A stretch of 5,595 nucleotides of DNA from assembly GCA_030152125.1 (NCBI GenBank), contig JASLIR010000453.1, positions 1-5,595 on the forward strand, given 5' to 3'. The DNA comes from Alkanindiges sp. GTDB taxonomy: Bacteria > Pseudomonadota > Gammaproteobacteria > Pseudomonadales > Moraxellaceae. Below are positions 1 to 5,163 of the stretch, piece after piece (the first letter of the stretch is position 1; each line of letters opens with the position of its first letter). A program made the translations under genes and the position numbers. Under the pieces are notes generated by a model. It ran no database searches and was not told where the DNA came from. It saw only the letters and a list, made by a program, of their open reading frames with translations.

Positions 1-1
1 C

Positions 2-346
2 TTTGACGACCTGGACAACCAGCCGAATATTAGTACCAGCATTGAGCACAAGGTGTGGAATAACCATCGCTGGAGTATTGTCACAACTACTGTAAAGTCT
101 GGTAGTGCGCAGAAAACATACCGTGATACCCTGGTGGAGCATGCTGGGAATGCCTACGTTGCAGATTATATAGCCAACCAGCGTGTTGATACGGAAGATA
201 GGCTGGCCCGTATAAACCAGCAGTTGGAAGAGACTACCGAGGCGAAGCAGAAAGCCTTGCTGAAGCGTGAAATTGCTGAGATTGAGCAGGGCTGTGATTA
301 CTATAATGAAACAGCGGTAAAGCAGGTTATGCAGTTTGTGCGGTGA
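2..346 (+). CDS. 3' end of an unrecognised protein with a coiled-coil-like C-terminus (partial)
   Basis: The frame is open from base 2 to a TGA at 344-346, giving 114 residues with no stop, so this is the C-terminal part of a gene starting left of the window. A GTG lies in frame at 53, but the frame is equally protein-like upstream of it and there is no Shine-Dalgarno, so it is probably not the start. The first half is mixed and polar. The second half (from about TEDRLARINQQLEE to EIAEIEQG) is rich in Glu, Lys, Gln and Leu with heptad-like spacing, suggesting a long helix or coiled coil, and is followed by a short aromatic-containing tail. I do not recognise the family. Some large DNA methylases and phage-defence proteins end in charged helical tails like this, but nothing here establishes that. 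A strong terminator follows 31 bases downstream, so this is the last gene of its transcript. Confidence 0.75.
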   Translation, partial: FDDLDNQPNISTSIEHKVWNNHRWSIVTTTVKSGSAQKTYRDTLVEHAGNAYVADYIANQRVDTEDRLARINQQLEETTEAKQKALLKREIAEIEQGCDYYNETAVKQVMQFVR

Positions 347-377
347 TCTGGCTTGAGCTACTACACTTGATATTAGT

Positions 378-403
378 AAAAGCGGGGGAATTCCCCGCTT
401 TTT
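378..403 (+). terminator. Rho-independent terminator after the first gene
   Basis: A perfect 10-bp inverted repeat pairs 378-387 (AAAAGCGGGG) with 393-402 (CCCCGCTTTT) around a 5-base loop (GAATT). It has a GC-rich core and runs straight into a T-tract (399-403). It lies 31 bases after the stop at 346, which fits intrinsic termination of the left-hand gene. The A-run on the left arm could also support some termination on the other strand, but no minus-strand gene is seen arriving there. Confidence 0.9.
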
Positions 404-512
404 CTCTCTTTGGTAGCTGCGCCTGTTTAGCCATTAAGGATCATCCGGCCATACCGGAACATCTGATAATAACTGCTGGGATGATTTGACCTTTTGTTAG
501 TGGGGGCAAGTT

Positions 513-549
513 GATAGCCATCCATGCTCAATAACAATTCATGGCTATC
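513..549. repeat. Inverted repeat 1 (9-bp arms)
   Basis: GATAGCCAT at 513-521 is perfectly complementary to ATGGCTATC at 541-549, with a 19-base spacer. No T-tract follows, so it is not a normal terminator. It could be an operator for a dimeric regulator or a leader-RNA stem. A 9-bp match in an AT-rich gap can also arise by chance. Confidence 0.45.
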
Positions 550-603
550 TAATCCCGCTATATCCCTATACAGTGAACTTTCGCCGAATTATTTCTCTGC
601 GCT

Positions 604-634
604 AATGCTTTTTTCGTTAATTTAAGAAAGCATT
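604..634. repeat. Inverted repeat 2 (stem-loop)
   Basis: AATGCTTT at 604-611 pairs with AAAGCATT at 627-634. Pairing extends inward through one G-U and two A-T pairs (612-614 with 624-626), leaving a 9-base loop at 615-623. The stem is AT-rich and of modest stability. It lies just upstream of the start-codon stem-loop at 642-677, so the two may fold as tandem hairpins in a leader RNA. Confidence 0.45.
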
Positions 635-641
635 GCCGTCC

Positions 642-677
642 TGCTCATGATTCTTTCTTTGTAATTAATCATGAGCA
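642..677 (+). promoter_or_regulatory. Stem-loop enclosing the methyltransferase start codon
   Basis: TGCTCATGATT at 642-652 is an exact 11-bp reverse complement of AATCATGAGCA at 667-677, with a 14-base loop. The right arm contains the ATG at 671-673 and the weak GAG at 673-675 that could serve the alternative start at 683. If this part is transcribed, the stem would bury the initiation site and could limit translation. As DNA, the same palindrome could be a repressor operator. The pairing is directly visible; a regulatory role is inference. Confidence 0.45.
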
Positions 678-1369
678 TCGTAATGACTACTTCTCATAAG
701 CCCTTTAGTGGGGCCTTGCCTTTTGAAACAGCCATGCACCACCTACAGTTTGGTGACCAGCAGTTTGACATTCGTGCCTTAAAAGACACCCAGCAATTTT
801 ATGACCCGGAAGGTGATGCCTTAAGGGCTGGTATTCCATCGTCTACGTGGTCGCTTTTTGGCAATATCTGGCCGTCGGGTATGATTCTGGCTGATTTGAT
901 GCAACACCATGAGCTTGCCAACTTGCGCATACTGGAAATGGGTTGTGGCCTGGGGCTGGCCAGTCTGGTGATGCAAAGACGCGGGGCGGATATTACGGCA
1001 TCGGATTACCATCCGGCCAGCGAAGGTTTTATACAGCAGAATGCCAGCCTGAATCATATGGTACCGCTAAGTTTTTCCATGAGCGACTGGGCTAACCTGA
1101 ATGATCAGGCCCTGGGGCATTTTGATTTGATGGTGGGTAGCGATATTTTATATGAGCCAAATCATGCCGTATTGCTGTCCAAATTTATTGACCGGCATGC
1201 ACAAAAGCCGGTAACGGTGATTATTATTGATCCTGACCGGCGGCAACAACGCGAATTCAGTGTCGCCATGCAGGTGCTGGGTTTTGCCTGTGTGGTATCC
1301 CGTGCGGAGCCTGCTTTGGCTTTGCAGCATAAATTTAAGGGTAAAATTTTAACCTATACAAGATCTTAG
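671..1369 (+). CDS. Class I SAM-dependent methyltransferase, METTL21-like (Methyltransf_16 type)
   Basis: This 232-residue soluble protein should transfer a methyl group from S-adenosylmethionine. The SAM site is clear: motif I ILEMGCGLGLAS at about 87-98, the acidic residue after strand 2 in SDYHP (D112), and SDW at 138-140. A post-strand-4 motif GSDILYEP lies at about 156-163. The IWPSG segment at about 66-70, just before motif I, and the S-D-x-x-Y pattern are typical of the METTL21/lysine-methyltransferase-like group, which also resembles nicotinamide N-methyltransferases. The substrate cannot be read from sequence; protein lysine is the family-based guess. There is no signal peptide or membrane segment, so it is cytoplasmic. 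Start choice is uncertain: ATG 671 has no Shine-Dalgarno, while ATG 683 (Met5) has a weak GAG seven bases upstream. lpxO follows on the same strand after 110 bases and appears to have its own expression signals. Confidence 0.88.
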   Translation: MSIVMTTSHKPFSGALPFETAMHHLQFGDQQFDIRALKDTQQFYDPEGDALRAGIPSSTWSLFGNIWPSGMILADLMQHHELANLRILEMGCGLGLASLVMQRRGADITASDYHPASEGFIQQNASLNHMVPLSFSMSDWANLNDQALGHFDLMVGSDILYEPNHAVLLSKFIDRHAQKPVTVIIIDPDRRQQREFSVAMQVLGFACVVSRAEPALALQHKFKGKILTYTRS

Positions 1370-1440
1370 TATTGCAGCTTTGAAAAGCAGGCAATGGAAC
1401 TTAAGCCAGAATTAAAAACATCTGCAAAAAATTGTCACAG

Positions 1441-1449
1441 TGGTAGAAT
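1441..1449 (+). promoter_or_regulatory. Possible extended -10 promoter for lpxO
   Basis: TGGTAGAAT at 1441-1449 matches an extended -10 element (TGn followed by TAGAAT, one mismatch from TATAAT). A start about seven bases downstream would give a leader of roughly 24 bases, enough to hold the Shine-Dalgarno at 1467. The -35 region (TCTGCA, 1421-1426) is poor, as is common for extended -10 promoters. Prediction by eye only. Confidence 0.35.
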
Positions 1450-1466
1450 TAGCCAGCAAATACATC

Positions 1467-1472
1467 AGGTGG
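1467..1472 (+). promoter_or_regulatory. Ribosome binding site of lpxO
   Basis: AGGTGG lies seven bases upstream of the ATG at 1480 and fixes that codon as the lpxO start, which also places the N-terminal membrane helix at residue 4. It is the clearest plus-strand Shine-Dalgarno in the window. Confidence 0.75.
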
Positions 1473-1479
1473 TAGCACT

Positions 1480-2418
1480 ATGGTCAAGTGGATTATTCTG
1501 GCAATTTTCCTTATATCAGCGGTTTATATCCAGTACCGGGGCAAGGTACGGCATAAACTTTTTCGCCAGTTTTTTGATCACTCCACCATTATGGCACCCA
1601 TCAATTTTTTGATGTATATGTTTTCCAGGGTGCCAAACCAGCCCTATATCAAATCTGAGTTGTTAACAGATCTTGCGGTGCTGGATGCCAACTGGCAGAT
1701 GATTCGTGATGAGGCACTGGCTTTATCCGGTCAGGGCGGTATTAAAGCTTCCAGTACCTATAACGATGCCGGCTTTAATTCCTTTTTTAAAACAGGCTGG
1801 AAGCGTTTTTATTTAAAGTGGTATGACAGCAACCATCCATCGGCCATGGAGTTGTGCCCTAAAACCACGGCACTGTTAAAAACCCTGCCAACAATTAAAG
1901 CCGCCATGTTTACCGAACTGCCACCGGGTAGCCGTCTGGTACGTCACCGTGATCCCTATGCCGGTTCACTGCGTTACCATCTGGGCCTGATCACGCCGAA
2001 TAGCGATGGCTGCTTTATTGAGGTGGATGGTGAGCGCTATAGCTGGCGTGATGGTGAAAGTGTGGTATTTGATGAAACCTTTATTCATTACGCTGAAAAT
2101 ACCACCGACCAGAACCGTATCATCCTGTTTTGCGATGTAGAGCGTCCGCTTAAGACCCGCTGGATGGAAGCATTTAATTCCTGGTTTGCCAAAAATGTGA
2201 TGACGGCTGCCAGTTCGCCGAATGATGATGGCGACCAGACTGGTGGCATTAATAAGGCTTTCCGCTATTTATATCAGGTTCGCCTGCGTGCCAAGAATCT
2301 GAAAAAGACCAACCGCCAATTGTATTATGTGATCAAGTGGCTGATTCTGGGTGGTTTGCTGTACTGGATATTCCTGTCCGGCTTTATTAACCCGTATATT
2401 GTAGGGTTGTTTAAATAA
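1480..2418 (+). CDS. lpxO: Lipid A 2-hydroxylase LpxO (Fe(II)/2-oxoglutarate-dependent)
   Basis: LpxO is a membrane-bound Fe(II)/2-oxoglutarate dioxygenase that adds a 2-OH group to a secondary acyl chain of lipid A on the cytoplasmic side of the inner membrane. The 312-residue length is close to the Salmonella enzyme. A hydrophobic helix at about 4-18 is followed by VRHKLFRQ and DHSTIMAPINFLMY, a block I recognise from LpxO. The aspartyl/asparaginyl beta-hydroxylase core has the iron ligands H156 and D158 (HRDPYAGSLRYHLGL) and H203 (FDETFIHYAEN). R165 and R213 stand 9 and 10 residues after the two histidines, as in aspartate hydroxylase, and fit 2-oxoglutarate binding. A second hydrophobic helix at about 284-305 anchors the C-terminus. 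All catalytic residues are present, so the enzyme looks intact. The gene ends at a terminator convergent with the DUF4105 gene. Confidence 0.93.
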   Translation: MVKWIILAIFLISAVYIQYRGKVRHKLFRQFFDHSTIMAPINFLMYMFSRVPNQPYIKSELLTDLAVLDANWQMIRDEALALSGQGGIKASSTYNDAGFNSFFKTGWKRFYLKWYDSNHPSAMELCPKTTALLKTLPTIKAAMFTELPPGSRLVRHRDPYAGSLRYHLGLITPNSDGCFIEVDGERYSWRDGESVVFDETFIHYAENTTDQNRIILFCDVERPLKTRWMEAFNSWFAKNVMTAASSPNDDGDQTGGINKAFRYLYQVRLRAKNLKKTNRQLYYVIKWLILGGLLYWIFLSGFINPYIVGLFK

Positions 2419-2435
2419 CTTGTCGGTTGTTGTGT

Positions 2436-2463
2436 AAAAGCGCTGATTGATTCAGCGCTTTTT
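2436..2463. terminator. Terminator between convergent lpxO and the DUF4105 gene
   Basis: AAAAGCGCTGA at 2436-2446 pairs perfectly over 11 bp with TCAGCGCTTTT at 2452-2462 around a 5-base loop, followed by T to 2463. It begins 17 bases after the lpxO stop. Because the left arm starts with four A, the same hairpin presents a short U-run on the minus strand, so it probably also ends the DUF4105 transcript, whose stop is at 2491. Confidence 0.9.
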
Positions 2464-2490
2464 ATTGTGCGGAATTCGCAAAAAGTGGAC

Positions 2491-4428
2491 TTAAAAATAA
2501 CCAATTAGACTGGCTTCAAAACCGGAAAAATCTTTCTGTTTTTGCTGCTGGTATTCGCCACTCAGCCGGAACGCATATTGCCGGTTGAGGTCGAACTGTA
2601 GACCCAACTGGCTTTGCAGTTGCCAGGCATGCTGGTCTGACCAGTAGGGCATACTCATATTGAGTGTTGCCCGGGCTTTATGGCTAATCTGCTGGATACA
2701 ACCCAGACGAGGCCCTAAGCCTGCCCGCCAGTTATGTTGCAGGTTCCCACCAAATTGCAGCAGGCCTTGTGCCTGTGCGTAGCAAATGGTACTGGCCGGA
2801 TCACCGATGCTATAGCCCAACTGGCCCTGTGTATTAAACACGCCGTGGTCATCGGTTTCGCTAAACTGGCCTTTGCTGTTAATCGCCTGTTGCAACCAGC
2901 CAAACCGGATGCCCCAGGATGCAGGCTGGCTAAATATGGAAACTGGCGTAAAGGCATCAATGTTGAGCAGGTCCAGCGTATCCAGTTTCAGGCGGTCCTG
3001 CTGGTATTTGATTTTGGTTCTTAAAAAATCCATATGCGTACCGGCACGATAACCGCCAACCGGGTCTAGCAGGTCGTGGTAGGCAATGCGCCACTCCATA
3101 CTGGCAAAATCCTGCTGTTGTGACTGCCCGCCGCCTATTTGAATACGTGCCGCATCATGCCCGATGGCCGGATTAACGGCCGGCACAGGCAGCTCACGGC
3201 GCTGTACCGGTGCAGCATTCTGGCTGCGTAACACCAGTAACTGGCGCAGGCGTGGCTGGGCCGATTCACGACTTACATCGCGTGCCATAAAGCGCACATA
3301 CAGGTCATCGTAAGCCATTTCCTGTACCTTGGCCTGATCTGCCCTGGACAGGCTGGACAAATCCAGCGCCGGGTTTTCTGCCAGCTGGTGTGCCAGCTTG
3401 CTAAAGGTTCTGCCGTACTGGTGGGACTGGTCATGCAGCTGGGTATCCAGTGCCGGGCGGTAAATGACTTCCCGGATTAAATCTTTTCTTTTGGCAATTG
3501 CCTTCACGGTTTGTGCCGGAATCACTTCGTTTTGGAATTGCGGTTGCAGGTTTAAGCCCGGCCGTGCAATGTCCAGTAAGCCCAGTAGTTCATACGAGCA
3601 GTTGCGGCTTAAAAAATAATAGGGAAACTTCACTTGTTTCATTTCCCAGGTGTGATTCACCAGTAAGCGGGTTTCTTCCGGGGTCAGATTCAGCGGATAC
3701 TCCCACAAGTCGCGGCTTTCCATAGCACCGTATTCTTTTACCTTTTCAAAATAGGGCATCATGGAAAAGGCTGCCGGATAGCCGCCTGTCAGGCCTTTCC
3801 ATACAAAGGAGGCGCTATTTTCACTGACTGTTTGGGCCGAATAGTTGATGGCGTAGGATACCAGTGCTGTCTGCTGCTTGCCCTGCGGGTCAATGCGCAA
3901 CAGGGTATGCCCAAACATGGAGGAAGGATTGCCCAGAAAATCCGACGCAAAAATCAGGGTGGCCTGATAGGGCTTTACTTCATTGATCCAGCGCTCGTAG
4001 GTAGGGCAATTGGCTTTGGGGAAGGCTTGGTCCGCATCAATGCTTAATTGTTTGGCCAGCCACATACGCCGGGCCGGAAAACGGCAGGCCACGGACTGGT
4101 CCGCCTCAGCCACCGGTTGCAGTAACCCCGACAGGGTCGCCCCTAGTTCATCCGCCGGATTTGTTATTCCTGTACGGGCATTAAAAAAAACCTGTTCGGT
4201 CACCCTGCTGCTTTCACCCGCCTGTGGCTGATCCGGGAAGTACAATAAACGCCGCCATTCAGGGGTTTCCGCCAAGTGCAGGGCAATAGCTTGCTGGTTT
4301 AACGCAGTTTTATTGTGCAACGTTGATGCGCTGGATGCAGGCACTGTCATATCGGCCTGGGCATAAGCCATGCAACCCATAATCAGGCTAATACTGTATA
4401 AAAGCTGGGCTTGTTTTAGTTGTGGCAT
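2491..4428 (-). CDS. Exported DUF4105 (Lnb_N_periplasmic-type) protein with predicted C-terminal outer-membrane beta-barrel
   Basis: The 645-residue product begins with a signal sequence. Cleavage after AYAQA (about residue 25) is likely, although IMGC at 16-19 also resembles a lipobox. After a helical segment (about 40-150) comes the DUF4105 domain at about 153-310. It contains the conserved His in MFGHTLLRID (H174) and the conserved Cys in SRNCSYELL (C277), the pair expected of a papain/NlpC-P60-like active site. The family includes Lnb, the Bacteroides lipoprotein N-acyltransferase; the reaction here is unknown. After a linker, residues from about 425 to the end show alternating polar/hydrophobic strands (GYRAGTHMDFL, WGIRFGWLQQAIN, YAFRLSGEYQQQ). 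The protein ends GFEASLIGYF, with a terminal Phe as in BAM-assembled barrels, which suggests outer-membrane insertion with the Cys/His domain in the periplasm. The start at 4428 lacks a good Shine-Dalgarno, but it is the one that gives a full signal peptide. Confidence 0.88.
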   Translation of the reverse strand: MPQLKQAQLLYSISLIMGCMAYAQADMTVPASSASTLHNKTALNQQAIALHLAETPEWRRLLYFPDQPQAGESSRVTEQVFFNARTGITNPADELGATLSGLLQPVAEADQSVACRFPARRMWLAKQLSIDADQAFPKANCPTYERWINEVKPYQATLIFASDFLGNPSSMFGHTLLRIDPQGKQQTALVSYAINYSAQTVSENSASFVWKGLTGGYPAAFSMMPYFEKVKEYGAMESRDLWEYPLNLTPEETRLLVNHTWEMKQVKFPYYFLSRNCSYELLGLLDIARPGLNLQPQFQNEVIPAQTVKAIAKRKDLIREVIYRPALDTQLHDQSHQYGRTFSKLAHQLAENPALDLSSLSRADQAKVQEMAYDDLYVRFMARDVSRESAQPRLRQLLVLRSQNAAPVQRRELPVPAVNPAIGHDAARIQIGGGQSQQQDFASMEWRIAYHDLLDPVGGYRAGTHMDFLRTKIKYQQDRLKLDTLDLLNIDAFTPVSIFSQPASWGIRFGWLQQAINSKGQFSETDDHGVFNTQGQLGYSIGDPASTICYAQAQGLLQFGGNLQHNWRAGLGPRLGCIQQISHKARATLNMSMPYWSDQHAWQLQSQLGLQFDLNRQYAFRLSGEYQQQKQKDFSGFEASLIGYF

Positions 4429-4453
4429 TGTTGTTTTATCGGTCCATGATAAT

Positions 4454-4482
4454 AAAAAACCTCATATCCGCAGGATATGAGG
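4454..4482 (-). terminator. Rho-independent terminator after the DUF3015 gene
   Basis: On the minus strand CCTCATATCC (4482-4473) pairs perfectly with GGATATGAGG (4469-4460) around a 3-base loop and is followed by six T (4459-4454). It lies 21 bases past the DUF3015 stop and 25 bases before the DUF4105 start codon. It therefore sits between two same-strand genes and should reduce or prevent read-through into the DUF4105 gene. Confidence 0.88.
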
Positions 4483-4503
4483 CATGCGATTCCGATGGAG
4501 AAT

Positions 4504-4989
4504 TTAGCTGAAGCTGTAGGCTTTTAGTGCACTGTCCTGCGCCAGCACTTTATTCAATGCAGCAATTACTTGACCGGTGGTCTGGTTATCAGCAGCGTAA
4601 ATGGTAGAGAAGTTGGCTTTGGCAGTGGTAAAGAAGGCCTGTTTGTCCTGATCCTGTACGCCCATTAAAGAGGCCAGTACGTTCAGGCTTTCACCCTGAC
4701 CAACCGCCATGTCGCGGGCCAGAGATTCCGCATTGCCATCAATAAACTGGCTAACACGGGCCTGTGCGGTAATTGGCTTATGAAAATCACCGCAACCCAA
4801 GGTGCCAAAAGAAATACCAAACAACTGGTTAGCAGAAATACCGTTGGTGGTACCGGCCAGGATTTTCGGCACCAGACCAGATTTACCTTTCCATACCTGG
4901 GTACCGAAACCACAACCCACATCGTTATCAGCCATTGCTAGCGTAGAACATGCGCCAAGAATAAGCACTGCACTGATTTTCTTGATCAT
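4504..4989 (-). CDS. Exported DUF3015 family protein
   Basis: This 161-residue protein matches the DUF3015 family in length and layout: a signal peptide, an early GCGFGTQVWKGKSG block (about 25-38), AGTTNGISANQLFGISFGTLGC (about 45-66), and a C-terminal helical half containing MAVGQGESLNVLASLMGV and FFTTAKANFSTIY. The function of the family is unknown. The signal is MIKKISAVLILGACSTLAMA with cleavage most likely after AMA (residue 20). LGAC at 11-14 also fits a lipobox, so a lipoprotein cannot be excluded. The mature protein keeps two cysteines, C26 and C66, which could form a disulfide in the periplasm. The start is well supported by a GGAG eight bases upstream. The gene is divergent from uvrC and ends at its own terminator. 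Confidence 0.9.
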   Translation of the reverse strand: MIKKISAVLILGACSTLAMADNDVGCGFGTQVWKGKSGLVPKILAGTTNGISANQLFGISFGTLGCGDFHKPITAQARVSQFIDGNAESLARDMAVGQGESLNVLASLMGVQDQDKQAFFTTAKANFSTIYAADNQTTGQVIAALNKVLAQDSALKAYSFS

Positions 4990-4997
4990 TTTTGTTA

Positions 4998-5001
4998 CTC
5001 C
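4998..5001 (-). promoter_or_regulatory. Ribosome binding site of the DUF3015 gene
   Basis: On the minus strand GGAG (complement of 4998-5001) lies eight bases upstream of the ATG whose first base is 4989, supporting this start. The DUF4105 gene downstream has no comparable site, which suggests different expression levels. Confidence 0.7.
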
Positions 5002-5016
5002 ATCAATTTAGAATTG

Positions 5017-5035
5017 TTGATATCTTCTTGATATC
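5017..5035. repeat. Repeated TTGATATC in the DUF3015 leader
   Basis: TTGATATC occurs at 5017-5024 and again at 5028-5035, an 11-base period or about one helical turn. Because GATATC is itself palindromic, the two copies also form a 6-bp hairpin with a 5-base loop. The element lies 28 bases upstream of the DUF3015 start codon and downstream of the suspected promoter. It could be an operator with two same-face sites or a leader hairpin. Confidence 0.4.
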
Positions 5036-5068
5036 GTCCCTAGAGTAGGCGCGGGCCAAAAAAAGCAC

Positions 5069-5074
5069 AGTATA
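5069..5074 (-). promoter_or_regulatory. Possible -10 box for the DUF3015 gene
   Basis: On the minus strand TATACT (complement of 5069-5074) is one base from TATAAT and would give a leader of about 70 bases. The best -35 candidate, TTTACC (complement of 5094-5099), is 19 bases away and weak, so this is tentative. On the plus strand I find no convincing uvrC promoter in 5036-5163. Confidence 0.3.
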
Positions 5075-5163
5075 AGTTTTGTGATATTTATGCGGTAAAA
5101 CAAGACAATCCCTGTTCGAACCTCTTTTAAACTTGTAGTTTATTGATACTTGTAATTTAGTAG

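Larger units (their letters stand above)
404..670. other. Non-coding gap with inverted repeats, leader of the methyltransferase gene
   Basis: I find no convincing gene on either strand in these roughly 270 bases. The stretch is AT-rich, has stops in all frames, and separates a terminator from the methyltransferase start. It holds three inverted repeats, listed separately at 513-549, 604-634 and 642-677. A TTGACC at 486-491 resembles a -35 box, but no good -10 stands at the usual distance. TATA-like hexamers around 559-572 lack a matching -35. The methyltransferase promoter must lie in this gap or be very distant, but I cannot place it. Confidence 0.6.

Noticed and set aside
434..448. Short TCCGG/CCGGA hairpin in the first gap
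   Set aside because: Only five base pairs from a self-complementary motif; readily expected by chance.
624..677. H-type pseudoknot from AAGAAAG/CTTTCTT and the start-codon stem
   Set aside because: Geometrically possible, but the first stem is short and AT-rich and there is no comparative support; kept only as a possible alternative pairing.
821..1057. Minus-strand open frame opposite the methyltransferase
   Set aside because: Lies across the SAM-binding motif region of a clear gene; no ribosome binding site or protein-like pattern.
1394..1612. A 72-codon plus-strand frame beginning before lpxO
   Set aside because: Most of it overlaps lpxO in another frame, it lacks a Shine-Dalgarno, and its translation resembles no protein family, while the lpxO frame is clearly the coding one.
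2734..3024. Plus-strand 96-codon open frame opposite the barrel region
   Set aside because: Antisense shadow of the DUF4105-barrel gene; no start signals and no recognisable protein features.
3498..3725. Plus-strand open frame inside the DUF4105 gene
   Set aside because: Antisense to the conserved Cys-containing domain; it looks like a by-product of codon composition, with no ribosome binding site or family resemblance.
5080..5095. TGTGA half-site suggesting a CRP operator
   Set aside because: The second half (TGCGG instead of TCACA) does not match.
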